Positions 31,202 through 42,384 of a DNA stretch of 64,000 nucleotides are shown here, piece by piece. The stretch covers positions 372,001 to 436,000 of the forward strand of contig NZ_JABFHI010000003.1 of assembly GCF_013112225.1 (NCBI RefSeq), written 5' to 3'. Source of the DNA: Vreelandella azerica. Lineage in GTDB: Bacteria; Pseudomonadota; Gammaproteobacteria; Pseudomonadales; Halomonadaceae. A program made the translations under genes and the position numbers. The notes beneath the pieces were generated by a model. That model made no database searches. It was not told the origin of the DNA and saw only the letters and a program-made list of their open reading frames with translations. How positions within the stretch are numbered: position 1 is the stretch's first letter; each line of letters begins with the position of its first letter.

Positions 31202-31528
31202 TCAGATGGACTTAATGGTTCCCTTGGGCAGCACAGCGGCAATGGCATTCTTTTGCACATTGACCTCGGTGCCTTCAGAGACTTCCAGGGTAACGAACTC
31301 ATCACTTACCTTGGTGATACGCCCCACCAGACCACCGCCAATGACAATCTCATCACCTTTGTCGATACTGTTGATCAGCTGTTTATGCTGCTTGGCGCGT
31401 TTTGCCTGAGGGCGCCACAGCAGAAAATAGAAAATCAGCACAAAGCCAACCAGCATGACGATCTGAGCAATACCGCCGCCGGCGGCTGCTTCCTGAGCGT
31501 GGGCTGGGGAGATAAAGAAATCCAGCAT
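31202..31528 (-). CDS. yajC: Sec translocon accessory protein YajC
   Basis: YajC is a small single-helix inner-membrane protein that co-purifies with SecDF. One helix (IVMLVGFVLIFYFLLWRPQ) is followed by RPQAKRAKQHKQLINSIDKGDEIVIGGGLVGRI, the typical YajC block. It is intact at 108 residues, in the conserved order queA-tgt-yajC-secD-secF. Confidence 0.96.
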   Translation of the reverse strand: MLDFFISPAHAQEAAAGGGIAQIVMLVGFVLIFYFLLWRPQAKRAKQHKQLINSIDKGDEIVIGGGLVGRITKVSDEFVTLEVSEGTEVNVQKNAIAAVLPKGTIKSI

Positions 31529-31603
31529 GAATGCAACTCCTGAGTTTATTAATCACGGTGAGTGGGAAAGCCCAAGCGAAGTGCGCCACATGCGCACTTC
31601 GCC

Positions 31604-32800
<1,197 letters not shown>

Positions 32801-33832
32801 TCAGCGCGTCAGTAGCATGGCATCGCCATAGCTAAAGAAGGCATAGCGCTCTTCAACGGCTGTTTGATAGGCCCGCATGATGGTGTCATAACCGGCAAAC
32901 GCCGATACCAGCATCATCAAGGTAGATTCAGGTAAGTGAAAGTTGGTAATCAAGGCATCAACACAACGCCATTGATAGCCGGGATAAATGAAAATATCGG
33001 TATCACCGGTTAGTGGCGCAATGCTGCCATCCGCAGTCTGGGCGCAGGCACTTTCCAGGCAGCGCACACTAGTGGTGCCGACGGCAATCACCCGTTTGCC
33101 CGCTGCCTGGGCGTCGTGAACCTGCTGGCAGGTGGCTTCAGAAACGTCAACCCATTCGCTGTGCATATGGTGCTCGCGAATATCGTCAACCCGCACAGGC
33201 TGGAAGGTGCCAGCGCCAACGTGGAGGGTGACAAAGGCGCTCTTAATGCCTTTTTCAGCCAGGGCATCAAGCAGGGGCTGGTCAAAATGCAGCCCCGCTG
33301 TGGGGGCAGCAACCGCGCCATCACGGCGAGCGTACACGGTTTGATAACGCTCACGGTCGCTCAGCTCATCCTCGCGGGTAATATACGGCGGCAGCGGCAT
33401 ATGGCCGTGCTTTTCCAGCAGGGCGATCATGGGTGTCTCACCCAGAAAGCGCAGCTCAAACAGGGCGTCGCGACGCCCTTCCACCACGGCATGAATATCG
33501 CCTTCAAAGATCAGCTCGGTACCCGGTTTGGGAGACTTGCTGGAGCGTAGATGGGCCAGGCCGCGGTAGGCATCCAGCGGGCGTTCGAGTAGCATTTCGA
33601 CCTTGCCGCCGCTGGCTTTCTGGCCGTGTAGCCGTGCCGGTATTACCCGGGTGTCGTTGAAGACCAGCAGATCACCAGGCTCAAGGATCTCCAGTAGATC
33701 GGTAAAGCGACGGTGCGCCAAACCACCATCCTGAGCGTCTACATGCAACAGGCGGCAGTCGCTGCGCTGCTCGGAAGGATAGCGGGCAATCAGCTCTTCA
33801 GGAAGCTCGTAGGAAAAATCGGCACGCTGCAT
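32801..33832 (-). CDS. queA: S-adenosylmethionine:tRNA ribosyltransferase-isomerase QueA
   Basis: QueA adds the epoxycyclopentane ring that turns preQ1-tRNA into epoxyqueuosine. The N-terminus reads [19 protein letters not shown], then [26 protein letters not shown] and [10 protein letters not shown], all standard. The frame is intact, 343 residues. It heads the queA-tgt-yajC-secDF run on the minus strand. Confidence 0.95.
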   Translation of the reverse strand: MQRADFSYELPEELIARYPSEQRSDCRLLHVDAQDGGLAHRRFTDLLEILEPGDLLVFNDTRVIPARLHGQKASGGKVEMLLERPLDAYRGLAHLRSSKSPKPGTELIFEGDIHAVVEGRRDALFELRFLGETPMIALLEKHGHMPLPPYITREDELSDRERYQTVYARRDGAVAAPTAGLHFDQPLLDALAEKGIKSAFVTLHVGAGTFQPVRVDDIREHHMHSEWVDVSEATCQQVHDAQAAGKRVIAVGTTSVRCLESACAQTADGSIAPLTGDTDIFIYPGYQWRCVDALITNFHLPESTLMMLVSAFAGYDTIMRAYQTAVEERYAFFSYGDAMLLTR

Positions 33833-33934
33833 GACGAAGCTCTTTCGATGAAAACAGGGCGCACAGGATAGCGCTTTAGTCCTATAAAGTCAGGCAGGAA
33901 AGTAAAGCAGGCAGGTAAAAAACGGCCAATGTGA

Positions 33935-33962
33935 TTGACCTGCAAGGTAGATAACGTATAAT
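33935..33962 (+). promoter_or_regulatory. tRNA-Leu promoter
   Basis: TTGACC (33935-33940), 16 bases, TATAAT (33957-33962), then GCGCC before the tRNA 10 bases downstream. The G/C-rich stretch after the -10 box is typical of stable-RNA promoters under stringent control. Confidence 0.75.
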
Positions 33963-33972
33963 GCGCCTCGTT

Positions 33973-34059
33973 GCCGGTGTGGCGGAATTGGTAGACGCAG
34001 CGGATTCAAAATCCGCCGCCTTTACGGGTGTGCCAGTTCGAGTCTGGCCACCGGCACCA
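33973..34059 (+). tRNA. tRNA-Leu, anticodon CAA
   Basis: An 87-base class II tRNA. The acceptor GCCGGTG pairs with CACCGGC, followed by A and a genome-encoded CCA. The anticodon stem GCGGA/TCCGC closes a loop TTCAAAA, giving anticodon CAA for the codon UUG. A long variable arm and the T-loop GTTCGAGTC follow. Confidence 0.95.
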
Positions 34060-34097
34060 ACTAAAGCAAATTAGATACGATTTATGCAAACGAATTC

Positions 34098-34128
34098 AAA
34101 AGCCTAGCGTTACATCGCTGGGCTTTTT
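34098..34128 (+). terminator. Terminator downstream of tRNA-Leu
   Basis: A 12-bp stem, AAAAGCCTAGCG with CGCTGGGCTTTT (one G-T pair), closes a TTACAT loop and ends in five T. It lies 39 bases after the tRNA. Confidence 0.85.
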
Positions 34129-34229
34129 CGTATCTGTAAGATTTTTATGTTGCGTTTCTGGGTGCGCCGCCGGTATTTCTGATAGGCAGGAAGCTGGTGA
34201 TTTACGATGTTTTTCAAGGAGTCAGAGTT

Positions 34230-34604
34230 ATGTCAACGGCAACCAATGCCATTACGCGTCACGATACCAAGGCACGTATGAGTCGTGCGGTTATCCATAA
34301 TGGTGTGGCCTATCTATGCGGCCAGGTGGCAGGGCCGGAAGCCCGCGAAGGGGATATTACCGAGCAGACACAGAGTATGCTGGCGCGAGTCGATGCGCTG
34401 CTCAAGGAAATTGGCTCCAGCCGTGAGCAACTTCTTAGTGCAACCGTTTACCTGAAAGACGGTAATGATGTTGCCGCCATGAACGCCGTCTGGGACGCCT
34501 GGGTGCCAGAAGGTTATGCGCCAGCCCGTACCTGTGTCTGCGCGCCGCTACCGGCGGATGAGCTTAAGGTGGAAGTTACCATTACCACCGCCGTCAATGC
34601 CTGA
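34230..34604 (+). CDS. RidA-family (YjgF/UK114) protein
   Basis: RidA proteins hydrolyse reactive enamine/imine intermediates. The ATG at 34230 follows AAGGAG by 8 bases and gives 124 residues. The conserved arginine of the active site is in PARTCV near residue 105, followed by KVEVTITTA at the C-terminus. The sequence is more diverged than E. coli RidA, so it may belong to another RidA subgroup. It converges on the HexR-like gene. Confidence 0.85.
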   Translation: MSTATNAITRHDTKARMSRAVIHNGVAYLCGQVAGPEAREGDITEQTQSMLARVDALLKEIGSSREQLLSATVYLKDGNDVAAMNAVWDAWVPEGYAPARTCVCAPLPADELKVEVTITTAVNA

Positions 34605-34617
34605 AGCCTTCAGCTGA

Positions 34618-35480
34618 TTACCCACCCGCTTTCTTGATCGGGAAGCGGGTGTCACGCAGGCTGTCTTTGATTTTCTTGAGGTGGGGCAGGAAGTCTTCGC
34701 CGCGGCGCAGGGTGACGCCAGTTGCCAGTGCGTCAAGTAGGGTCAGCTGGATCATCCGTGAGGTCATAGGCAGGTAGTGGTCGGTATCTTCCGGGGTCGC
34801 CACTTCCAGGGTCGCGGTGCATTCATTGGCCAGCGGTGAGGCGGGGGCGGTAATGCCTAGTACCACAGCACCGGCTTCACGGGCGACGCGGGCAATATCG
34901 ACCAGTTCACGGGTGCGCCCGGTGTAGGAAATCACCACCACGACATCACCTGTATGGCAGGCAGCCGCCACCATACGCTGCATCAGCACGTCCACATAGG
35001 CCATTACCGGCAGGTTGAAACGAAAAAACTTGTGCTGGGCATCCTGAGCCACGGCGCCTGACGCCCCTAGGCCAAAAAATGAATCTGCTTGGCTTGGGTC
35101 AGGTAATCCACCATACGTTCGATGGCTTGCATATCGACAGCGCGACGCGCTTCGTCCAGGGCGGCAATGGTGGCGTCAAAAATCTTGTCGGTATATTGGC
35201 TGGCGGAGTCATCAGGCTCAACCGCACGGGTGACATAAGGTGTGCCGCCTGCCAGGCTCTGGGCCAGTTTGATCTTGAAGTCGGGAAACCCCTTGGCCCC
35301 GAAGTTGCGGCAAAAACGGTTGACGGTGGGCTCACTGACGCTGGCCGCTTGGGCAAGGCTTGCGATGCTCAGGCTGGTGGCGGAGGTGGGATCTTCAAGA
35401 ATTACGTTGGCGACCTTGCGCTCGGAGCGGTTAAGTTCTTCCAGACGTTGGCGTAAACGCTCAATCAGGTCGTGAGCCAT
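34618..35480 (-). CDS. HexR-like transcriptional regulator, RpiR family (frameshifted)
   Basis: An N-terminal RpiR helix-turn-helix domain ([37 protein letters not shown]) and a C-terminal SIS sugar-phosphate domain ([26 protein letters not shown]). The frame stops at IHFLA; adding one base to the A6 run at 35074-35079 gives [17 protein letters not shown] and about 287 residues, the size of HexR, the repressor of glucose and Entner-Doudoroff genes that senses KDPG. No sugar genes adjoin it here, so the HexR assignment is by similarity only. Confidence 0.85.
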
Positions 35481-35694
35481 TCAGTGTGTCTCCGTTTGAT
35501 GTGATGGTTGGTGTCCATTGCGCGCACCATCGCGCAAACTCTACAGCAGGCAGTGGGCGAGAGTAATAGTAGCCTTGGCCAACCTCGCAGCCAATGGCAC
35601 TTAAATAGTGTGCTTGACCAGCGGTTTCGATGCCTTCTGCAACAACGTACCTCTCAGCTATTTTTGCCGAGTGTATAATAGTAAGTAAAAGCAC
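35461..35694 (-). pseudogene. 5'-truncated EAL-domain (c-di-GMP phosphodiesterase) remnant
   Basis: The fragment reads TIIHSAKIAERYVVAEGIE, then GCEVGQGYYYSRPLPAVEF: the last ~50 residues of an EAL domain. The catalytic EAL motif and most of the fold are missing. Upstream sequence (35695 on) gives no EAL-like peptide in any minus-strand frame I translated, and a stop lies directly before the open frame. It overlaps the start of the HexR-like gene by 20 bases. It is almost certainly a decayed remnant. Confidence 0.8.
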
Positions 35695-35979
35695 TCATCT
35701 GAATTGATAGATTAACAACATTTCGCCCTATTCGCATGGGCCGCTCATGGTCTATCGGCTATTTATAAGGTGACGCTGTTGTCGTCTATGATTGTTATCT
35801 TAAGTCGCCGAGTGGCGCATTGAAAACACAGTTGCATAAAAGTATAACTAATATTATAGGCTGTATGAGTCTTGTCAAAAATGTCGCCAGCGGCGACGAT
35901 GAAAGGGTCTGATGGTTTTTCAGCGATGCTGACGGCATCATTTCATCTGAGCATGGCGCCATTCTGGCGGAGGCAATTT
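35695..35979. other. AT-rich non-coding patch next to the EAL remnant
   Basis: No gene, RNA or terminator is apparent in these 285 bases. By direct count 35821-35880 is 28% G+C and 35641-35700 is 37%, well below the surrounding genes. I see no repeats or transposase fragments marking an insertion. It supplies the leader and ribosome site (GGAGG) of the next gene. Confidence 0.6.
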
Positions 35980-37191
35980 ATGTCACAAGGCAGCGAGCTA
36001 CCGATGTCGACATCCACTCGCCTGACGGCAGGTGCGACAGAAGAATCCCTGGTATGCGTTTCCCTGGCCAGTATTAACGATGTAGCTGCCAGTCAGTGGG
36101 ACGCGCTGGTGGATGCTGACCAGCCGTTTCTGCGTCATGCCTACCTGCAGGCGCTGGAAGCCAGTGGTTCGGTTAGTGAAAAGACCGGCTGGGTGCCTGC
36201 CCATCTGGTTGTCTGGCAGGGCCAGACGCTTGTCGGGGCCATGCCTTTTTATCGTAAATACCATTCCTACGGTGAGTATGTCTTTGACTGGGCATGGGCG
36301 GATGCTATTGAGCGTGCTGGCGGGCGTTATTATCCCAAGGCATTGAGTGCCATTCCCTACACGCCGGTGCCTGGGCAGCGCATTTTGGTGGCGTCAGAGC
36401 TTGCGGTTGACGGCGTGGTTGAGGTGCTCGCCGGTGAGCTGAAACGCATCTGCGATGAAGAGGTGCTTTCCAGCTGGCACTTTCTGTTTGGCAGTGCGGC
36501 CGATGTCAGCGCTTGGCAGCGCCAGTGGCCCGAGCTAATGGCCCGTGAGGGCGTGCAGTTCCAGTGGCACGATGCGGATTATGGGGATTTTGATGGCTTT
36601 CTGGCAGCCCTGACGTCCAAACGGCGCAAGATGATCAAGCGCGAACGGCGCCTGGTCGCCGATCAGGGCCTTACCCTGCAGCGGCTGGAAGGCGAGGCGA
36701 TTACGCCGCTAGCGTTGGTACACTTCTATCGCTGCTATTCGATTACCTACCATGAGCGTGGTCGCCCACCGTATCTGAACCTGGACTTCTTTCAACGCTT
36801 GCATAACGCCATGCCTGATGCCCTGATGCTAGTACAGGCCAGCCTAGAGGGAAGGCCGGTAGCCGCCGCTCTTTATCTGAAAGGCAGCCAGAGTCTGTAT
36901 GGGCGCTATTGGGGCAGTGAAGTGGTAGCGGACTGTCTGCACTTTGAGGCGTGTTATTACCAGGGTATCGAGTATTGCCTGGAGAACGGCCTGAGCCTGT
37001 TTGACCCGGGCACCCAGGGCGAGCACAAGCTGGTGCGAGGCTTTCACCCCCAGCGGCTGTGCTCGTTACATTATGTAGCGCACCCTGGCCTTGAAGCTGG
37101 TGTAGCGCAGTTCTGCAGAGAAGAAGCCCAGCATGTTAAGGCATACCGCCAGGCGGCGCTGGATGCTTTACCGTTCAAAGTACCCGGATAA
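35980..37191 (+). CDS. FemAB-like acyltransferase-fold protein (DUF482 family)
   Basis: The sequence fits the DUF482 / FemAB_like family, GNAT-fold proteins of unknown substrate: FLRHAYLQALEASGSV near the N-terminus, KRRKMIKRERR mid-protein, LYGRYWGSE and FDPGTQGEHKLVRGFHP near the end. The ATG at 35980 follows GGAGG by about 7 bases (403 residues); 36 further upstream codons are open but not supported. It precedes ftsB on the same strand with about 140 bp between. A role in cell-wall or lipid modification is only suggested by the fold. Confidence 0.8.
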   Translation: MSQGSELPMSTSTRLTAGATEESLVCVSLASINDVAASQWDALVDADQPFLRHAYLQALEASGSVSEKTGWVPAHLVVWQGQTLVGAMPFYRKYHSYGEYVFDWAWADAIERAGGRYYPKALSAIPYTPVPGQRILVASELAVDGVVEVLAGELKRICDEEVLSSWHFLFGSAADVSAWQRQWPELMAREGVQFQWHDADYGDFDGFLAALTSKRRKMIKRERRLVADQGLTLQRLEGEAITPLALVHFYRCYSITYHERGRPPYLNLDFFQRLHNAMPDALMLVQASLEGRPVAAALYLKGSQSLYGRYWGSEVVADCLHFEACYYQGIEYCLENGLSLFDPGTQGEHKLVRGFHPQRLCSLHYVAHPGLEAGVAQFCREEAQHVKAYRQAALDALPFKVPG

Positions 37192-37331
37192 TGGCGCACT
37201 TGAAAGCCAGCTGAAAGGGGTTGGTGGCTCGCTGCTAGCCCTGCTTGGTGGCATAATGCTGGCCACCAGGCGAAGACGCCGCTTGATTCAGGCAATCAAG
37301 CGGTGCAGTTGATAATCAGGTGGATGGCAAT

Positions 37332-37688
37332 ATGCACAGTAGTGAAAAGGAAGACACAAAAATACGCCGATGGCCAGCCCGAAAATGGTTGGTCGTAGTG
37401 CTTTTCGTGGTGTTCGCGCTGCTGCAATACCAGCTCTGGTGGGGAACGGGTGGCTGGTATGACCTTAAAAAGGTCGAGCAGCGGGTCGCCGATCAGGAAG
37501 CCTTCAATGCGCCGCTAAGGGATCGCAATGCGCGGCTGAGCGCCGAAATTGCGGATCTTAAAACCGGCCTGGATGCTATTGAGGAACGCGCGCGCAGTGA
37601 TATTGGCATGGTGCGTTCGGATGAGCAGTTTTTCTGGGTACCCGGCGTGACGCTGGATGACTTTCCACAGATGAGGAACCCTGAGTGA
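37332..37688 (+). CDS. ftsB: Cell division protein FtsB
   Basis: FtsB forms the FtsQLB divisome complex. A basic cytoplasmic stretch is followed by one membrane helix (WLVVVLFVVFALLQYQLWW), a coiled coil (DLKKVEQRVADQEAFNAPL ... LSAEIADLKTG) and the C-terminal ERARSDIGMVRSDEQFFWV. I chose the ATG at 37332 (118 residues); the GTG at 37320 is possible. Its stop overlaps the ispD start (GTGA), the standard ftsB-ispD coupling. Confidence 0.93.
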   Translation: MHSSEKEDTKIRRWPARKWLVVVLFVVFALLQYQLWWGTGGWYDLKKVEQRVADQEAFNAPLRDRNARLSAEIADLKTGLDAIEERARSDIGMVRSDEQFFWVPGVTLDDFPQMRNPE

Positions 37689-38383
37689 GCGAGACCACCT
37701 GGCTTGTGGTGCCCGCCGCTGGCCAAGGCAAGCGTATGGGTGCAGAGATTCCCAAACAGTATCTTACCTTGCAGGGAACGCCGATTCTGGCGCTGACCCT
37801 GCAACGCCTGTACGCAGCGTTGCCGGATGCCCGACTGGTGCTGTGTCTGGATACCCAGGATCACTGGTTTGCGCCGAGTTGGGTGCCCTTTGAGCACTGG
37901 CAGCGGGTGCCGGGCGGTACAGAGCGTATGGATAGCGTGCTCAACGCCTTGCAGACATTGAACGCCGCAGAAGATGATCTGGTGCTGGTGCATGATGTGG
38001 CCAGGCCCTGTGTCGCTGTGGAAGACCTTAAAGCCGTGGAAAAAGCCGCCCGTGACAACACCAGTGGCGCCTTGCTGGCGATGCCGGTGGCCGACACCAT
38101 GAAGCGTGCCGCGGCCTCAGGCAGCATTGCCCATACCGAGTCGCGTGAAAGCCTTTGGCATGCGCTGACGCCCCAAGGGTTTCGCTATGGCCCGCTTCGA
38201 CGCGCCCTCGAGCATGCCCGGGCCCATGCCACCCAGGTGACTGACGAAGCCTCGGCGCTCGAAGCCATGGGTGAGTTTCCGCAGCTGATTAGCGGGCGGC
38301 GCGATAACATCAAGGTCACTCACCCGGATGACCTCGCCCTGGCAAGCGCCATTCTGAATGCTCAAAAGCATGCATATATTTAA
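37685..38383 (+). CDS. ispD: 2-C-methyl-D-erythritol 4-phosphate cytidylyltransferase
   Basis: IspD couples CTP to MEP in isoprenoid synthesis. The CTP-binding loop is VPAAGQGKRMGAEIPKQYL; LVHDVARPCV, RESLWHALTPQGFR and TDEASALEAMG follow as in the family. The start is a GTG overlapping the ftsB stop. It is intact at 232 residues. IspF follows 37 bp later. Confidence 0.96.
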   Translation: MSETTWLVVPAAGQGKRMGAEIPKQYLTLQGTPILALTLQRLYAALPDARLVLCLDTQDHWFAPSWVPFEHWQRVPGGTERMDSVLNALQTLNAAEDDLVLVHDVARPCVAVEDLKAVEKAARDNTSGALLAMPVADTMKRAAASGSIAHTESRESLWHALTPQGFRYGPLRRALEHARAHATQVTDEASALEAMGEFPQLISGRRDNIKVTHPDDLALASAILNAQKHAYI

Positions 38384-38420
38384 AAAATGACCCTTATTTC
38401 AACGTATTCAGGAGACTGTC

Positions 38421-38903
38421 ATGCGCATCGGCCACGGCTTTGATGTTCATCGTTTTGGGCCGGGAGACCACCTGGTGATCGGCGGTATGAAGCTGCCGTT
38501 TAATGCAGGATTTGTTGCCCATTCAGACGGCGACGTACTGCTGCATGCCATTGCTGATGCCCTGTTAGGTGCCTGTGCGCTGGGGGATATTGGTCACCAT
38601 TTTCCTGATACCGACCCCGCCTATCAGGGTGCGGATAGTCGGGTTCTGTTGCGCAAGGTCAATGCACTGGTTAGCCAGGCAGGCTGGCAGTTGGGCAACC
38701 TGGATGCCACCCTGATGGCCCAGGCGCCCAAGATGGCGCCACATATCCACGCCATGCGTTCGGTGATTGCAGAAGATCTTGATGTCGAGCTGGATCAGGT
38801 CAGCGTCAAGGCCACAACGACGGAGCGCCTGGGGTTTACCGGGCGTGGTGAAGGAATTGCCGCAGAAGCGGTGGTGCTGTTGCTGCCCCGGAGTGCTGAA
38901 TGA
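38421..38903 (+). CDS. ispF: 2-C-methyl-D-erythritol 2,4-cyclodiphosphate synthase
   Basis: IspF cyclises CDP-ME-2-phosphate. Metal ligands are in [10 protein letters not shown] (Asp8, His10) and in [18 protein letters not shown] (second-site His); [15 protein letters not shown] closes the protein. It is intact at 160 residues. Its stop overlaps the truD start (ATGA). Confidence 0.96.
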   Translation: MRIGHGFDVHRFGPGDHLVIGGMKLPFNAGFVAHSDGDVLLHAIADALLGACALGDIGHHFPDTDPAYQGADSRVLLRKVNALVSQAGWQLGNLDATLMAQAPKMAPHIHAMRSVIAEDLDVELDQVSVKATTTERLGFTGRGEGIAAEAVVLLLPRSAE

Positions 38904-39982
38904 CTGGCCTTCCCGTCTGGCCGCGCTATCTGGACGCTACCCTGGGCGCCCCCAGCCCCGCCAGCTTCCGCCTCTCACCAGAAGATTTCAGGGTCGATGA
39001 ACAGCTTGATTTCAAGCCGGAAGGGCAGGGCGAACACCTCTGGCTGCGGATCGAAAAACGCAACCAGACCACCTTGGAAGCGGTCAGGCAGCTTGCCCGG
39101 CTGTGTAATGTCTCGCCCAAGGTGGTGGGCTATTCGGGTATGAAGGATCGTGTGGCAGTGACGCGCCAGTGGCTAAGTGTTCAACTGCCTGGCCGAGATG
39201 CGCCTGATGACTTGGCTGCACAGCTGGCCACCTTGGGTATCACTGTGCTGGAGCAGGCGCGTCACCCGCGTAAGCTCAAGCGCGGCGTACATCGCACCAA
39301 CCGCTTTATTTTACGCTTGCAAGGCGAAGCGGTTGAACAGCATGACTTCCATGCCCGCTGGGAAATGCTTTGCCGTGAGGGCGTGCCCAATTACTTTGGG
39401 CCGCAGCGTTTTGGTGCCAACGGGCGTAACCTGCAGCGTGCTGAAGCCCTGTTAGCGCGAGGCTGGCGCAAGCGTGACGATCGTCAGGGCATGTTGTTGT
39501 CCTGCGCGCGGAGTTTTCTGTTCAATGAACTGCTTGGCCAGCGGGTGGCCAGCGGCGATTGGCAGACGCTGCTTGAGGGCGATACGGTCATGCTTGAGGG
39601 AACCCATAGCCTGTTTCGGGTTGAACAGCCAGATGCCACGCTGAATGAACGGGCGGCGAAGTGTGATATTCACCCGACTGGCCTGCTTTGGGGCGCTGAC
39701 TTCAGTGCAGATCATTCAGTGGCCCAGCGTCTGGAAGCCGCCCTTGCCGAGCGCCACCCTGTCCTGACTGCCGGGCTTGCTCAAAGCGGTGTCAAGTCGG
39801 CAAGACGTGCGCTGCGCGTATGCCTTGATGCGCCTGCACTGGAACGCGGCCAGCGCAATGACGAGGTGGTGGTGAGCTTTTCCTTGCCACGCGGTGCCTT
39901 TGCGACCGCAGTACTGAGTGAGTTGATCACCCAACCTGATGTGGCAAATACTGATACGCTAGCAGGTATTAACAATATTTAA
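38900..39982 (+). CDS. truD: tRNA pseudouridine(13) synthase TruD
   Basis: TruD converts U13 of tRNA-Glu to pseudouridine. The catalytic Asp is in [36 protein letters not shown] at the N-terminus and the [12 protein letters not shown] block are diagnostic. The protein is intact at 360 residues. It is translationally coupled to ispF and precedes surE by 14 bp, as in many gammaproteobacteria. Confidence 0.95.
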   Translation: MTGLPVWPRYLDATLGAPSPASFRLSPEDFRVDEQLDFKPEGQGEHLWLRIEKRNQTTLEAVRQLARLCNVSPKVVGYSGMKDRVAVTRQWLSVQLPGRDAPDDLAAQLATLGITVLEQARHPRKLKRGVHRTNRFILRLQGEAVEQHDFHARWEMLCREGVPNYFGPQRFGANGRNLQRAEALLARGWRKRDDRQGMLLSCARSFLFNELLGQRVASGDWQTLLEGDTVMLEGTHSLFRVEQPDATLNERAAKCDIHPTGLLWGADFSADHSVAQRLEAALAERHPVLTAGLAQSGVKSARRALRVCLDAPALERGQRNDEVVVSFSLPRGAFATAVLSELITQPDVANTDTLAGINNI

Positions 39983-39996
39983 TCAGGAGAAAACCA

Positions 39997-40746
39997 ATGC
40001 GGCGATTGCTGCTTTCTAACGATGATGGTGTTCATGCCCCGGGGCTGCGAGCCTTGCACGATGCGCTCACGCCGCATGCCAATTTACGTGTTGTGGCACC
40101 GGATCGTGATCGCAGTGGCGCCAGTAACTCGCTAACGCTCTCGCGTCCGCTGCTGCTCAGCGCGCTGGATAACGGTTTTTACAGCGTGGATGGCACGCCG
40201 GCCGATTGCGTTTACCTTGGTGTGAATGGTGTCTGGGATGAAAAACCTGATCTGGTGATCTCAGGTATCAATCATGGCAGCAACCTGGGCGATGATGTGC
40301 TCTATTCCGGCACAGTAGCGGCGGCGATGGAAGGGCGCAATCTGGGTATGTCGGCCATTGCCATGTCGCTGTGTGGCGAGCGCCACTTTGCCACGGCGGC
40401 CCGCGTCGCATCAACGCTGGTAGGCGCTGCGGATCAGCTTTCCCTTCCGCCGCGTACGCTGCTCAATGTCAACGTGCCTGATTTACCGTGGAGCGAAATT
40501 CGTGGCGTTAAAGTCACCCGCATGGGCTATCGCGGCCCGGCTGAAAAACCACTGGCCATGCAGGACCCGCGTGGGCGTACCCGCTATTGGATTGCCGCTG
40601 TAGGCGCTAACGCTGACGACGGTGAGGATACTGATTTTGCTGCTATTGAGGCCGGTTTTGTCTCGATTACTCCTCTGCAGACCGATCTGACGCGCCATAC
40701 GGCGTGCAGTGATGTACAGGACTGGTTGGATGCCTTTACAGCCTGA
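39997..40746 (+). CDS. surE: 5'/3'-nucleotidase SurE
   Basis: SurE is a metal-dependent nucleotidase of stationary phase. The metal motif [13 protein letters not shown] opens the protein and [25 protein letters not shown] is the second signature. It has 249 residues, with AGGAG before the ATG. It overlaps pcm by 17 bases in the surE-pcm-(DUF368)-nlpD-rpoS run. Confidence 0.95.
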   Translation: MRRLLLSNDDGVHAPGLRALHDALTPHANLRVVAPDRDRSGASNSLTLSRPLLLSALDNGFYSVDGTPADCVYLGVNGVWDEKPDLVISGINHGSNLGDDVLYSGTVAAAMEGRNLGMSAIAMSLCGERHFATAARVASTLVGAADQLSLPPRTLLNVNVPDLPWSEIRGVKVTRMGYRGPAEKPLAMQDPRGRTRYWIAAVGANADDGEDTDFAAIEAGFVSITPLQTDLTRHTACSDVQDWLDAFTA

Positions 40747-41410
40747 AATATCACCCCTTGAACTGCGTGGCCGCGGGATGACGTCTCAGCGTACCCGTGA
40801 TCGGATGGTCGATCGATTAGCGCGCCAGGGTATTCGCGATGAGCGTGTGCTCAACGTCATGGCTCAGGCGCCGCGCCACCTGTTTGTTGATGAAGCTCTG
40901 GCGCATCACGCTTACGAAGATGCGTCCCTGCCCATCGGCTTTGGCCAGACCCTTTCGCAGCCTCTGACCGTGGCGCGGATGACAGAACTTATCCTGCGTG
41001 AAGCGCCAAAGCGAGTGCTGGAGCTGGGTACCGGTTCCGGGTATCAAACCCTGGTGCTTTCCAGCCTGGTGGATGAACTTTACTCGTTGGAAAGAATCCA
41101 GATACTCCACGAACGCGCTGTACAACGTCTGGCGCGGCTTAAGGTGCAAGCCAATCTTGCTGTGGCAGATGGCAATCACGGCTGGCCAGACGCTGCCCCT
41201 TTTGATGTCATCCTGCTGACTGCCTGTGCCCAGACGTTATCAAGTGAGCTGCTGGAACAGTTGCGTGATGGTGGTGTACTGATTGCGCCCATCGAGGACA
41301 GTAGCGGTAGCCAGTGGCTAACCCAGGTGCGTCGGGTAGGCAGTGTGTACGAAAAACGTCGATTAGAGCCGGTTCGGTTTGTCCCGCTACTGCAAGGAGT
41401 AGTGAATTGA
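40730..41410 (+). CDS. pcm: Protein-L-isoaspartate O-methyltransferase
   Basis: Pcm repairs isoaspartyl residues in aged proteins. The SAM loop is [35 protein letters not shown] precedes it and [14 protein letters not shown] follows, as in the family. I chose the ATG at 40730 (226 residues), inside the end of surE. Its stop overlaps the TTG start of the next gene. Confidence 0.93.
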   Translation: MPLQPEISPLELRGRGMTSQRTRDRMVDRLARQGIRDERVLNVMAQAPRHLFVDEALAHHAYEDASLPIGFGQTLSQPLTVARMTELILREAPKRVLELGTGSGYQTLVLSSLVDELYSLERIQILHERAVQRLARLKVQANLAVADGNHGWPDAAPFDVILLTACAQTLSSELLEQLRDGGVLIAPIEDSSGSQWLTQVRRVGSVYEKRRLEPVRFVPLLQGVVN

Positions 41411-42376
41411 AGCGCGAGAGGTTAGCTATTTTCCTGAAAGGGGTTGGCATGGGTGCCGCTGATGCAGTACCCGGCGTATCAGGCGGAACCATCGCCTTCG
41501 TCACCGGCATCTATGAGCAGTTGATCTATACCATCCGTCAGTTTGGCCCAAGCGCCTGGGGGGCCTGGCGAGAGGGTGGTATCAAGGGACTCTACGCGCA
41601 TCTTAATCTGGCGTTCTTATTGCCTTTGCTGGCGGGTGTGGCGGCGAGTCTGGTCAGTGTTGCGCACCTGGCATTGTGGCTGATGGAAGCCCACCCTCTG
41701 TTGTTGGATGGCTTCTTTTTTGGCTTGGTCGCGGCGTCAGCGCTGGTGGTACATAACGCCATGAGAAGTTGGAAGTTTTGGTATCTTTTGCCGCTAACAG
41801 CCGGCTTGCTGCTGGGTCAAGGCGCTGCCTGGTTTAATGCCAACGGTGTTGCTACTGGGTAATGAAAACCTAGTGGTGATGGTAGCCGGTGCCATTGCTA
41901 TCAGCGCCATGCTGTTACCAGGGGTGTCAGGCAGTTTTCTGCTTCTGACCATGGGGCTTTATGGCACCATCATGCAGGCGATTCGCGGTTTTGATCTGGC
42001 GGTGATCGGTCTGTTTGGCGTCGGCTGTCTAATTGGGCTGGCATTGTTTTCACGCCTTTTAGCCTGGTTGTTCAAACGTCAGCACGATGCCACCATGCAG
42101 TTACTATTAGGGTTTATTATTGGTTCGTTGCCGATTCTTTGGCCCTGGCGAGAGCTGGTAGGCTATCAGCTAGGCCCGGACGGCCAAATGATTCCCCTGG
42201 CATTTCGTTATCTGATGCCGAGCGAGTATGCCGTCCTGATCGGCGATTCGTCCCAATTGGGAACAGTCATCCTGTTGATGCTGGTGGGCGCTCTTCTGGT
42301 AGTAGGCTTGAACTATCAGGCGCATAATTCACCGTCTTCATTATCAAGCGATCAATCAGGCGCTAACAAGGAGTAG
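41407..42376 (+). CDS. DUF368-family membrane protein, possible undecaprenyl-phosphate translocase (frameshifted)
   Basis: A polytopic membrane protein with the two inverted family signatures: MGAADAVPGVSGGTIAFVTGIYE near the N-terminus and ISAMLLPGVSGSFLLLTMGLY in the second half. DUF368 proteins (PopT) have been implicated in returning undecaprenyl phosphate across the inner membrane. The start is the TTG at 41407, eight bases after AAGGAG. The frame changes between about 41831 and 41862; dropping one base near the TTT at 41833-41835 joins AAW to MPTVLLLGN. The repaired length is about 322. In E. coli pcm is followed directly by nlpD; here this gene intervenes. Confidence 0.82.
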
Positions 42377-42384
42377 TCACCTCA

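Noticed and set aside
33973-34128. tRNA-Leu as the attachment site of an integrated element
   Set aside because: The downstream genes (ridA, hexR-like) are ordinary, and no copy of the tRNA 3' end is repeated in the following sequence.
35695-35979. The AT-rich stretch as a replication origin or integration site
   Set aside because: No DnaA-box cluster, no direct repeats of a tRNA end, and no integrase or parAB genes nearby.
41314-41862. DUF368 frames as two separate overlapping membrane proteins
   Set aside because: The two halves carry complementary copies of the family signature (PGVSGGT and PGVSGSF) and together give one protein of normal length.
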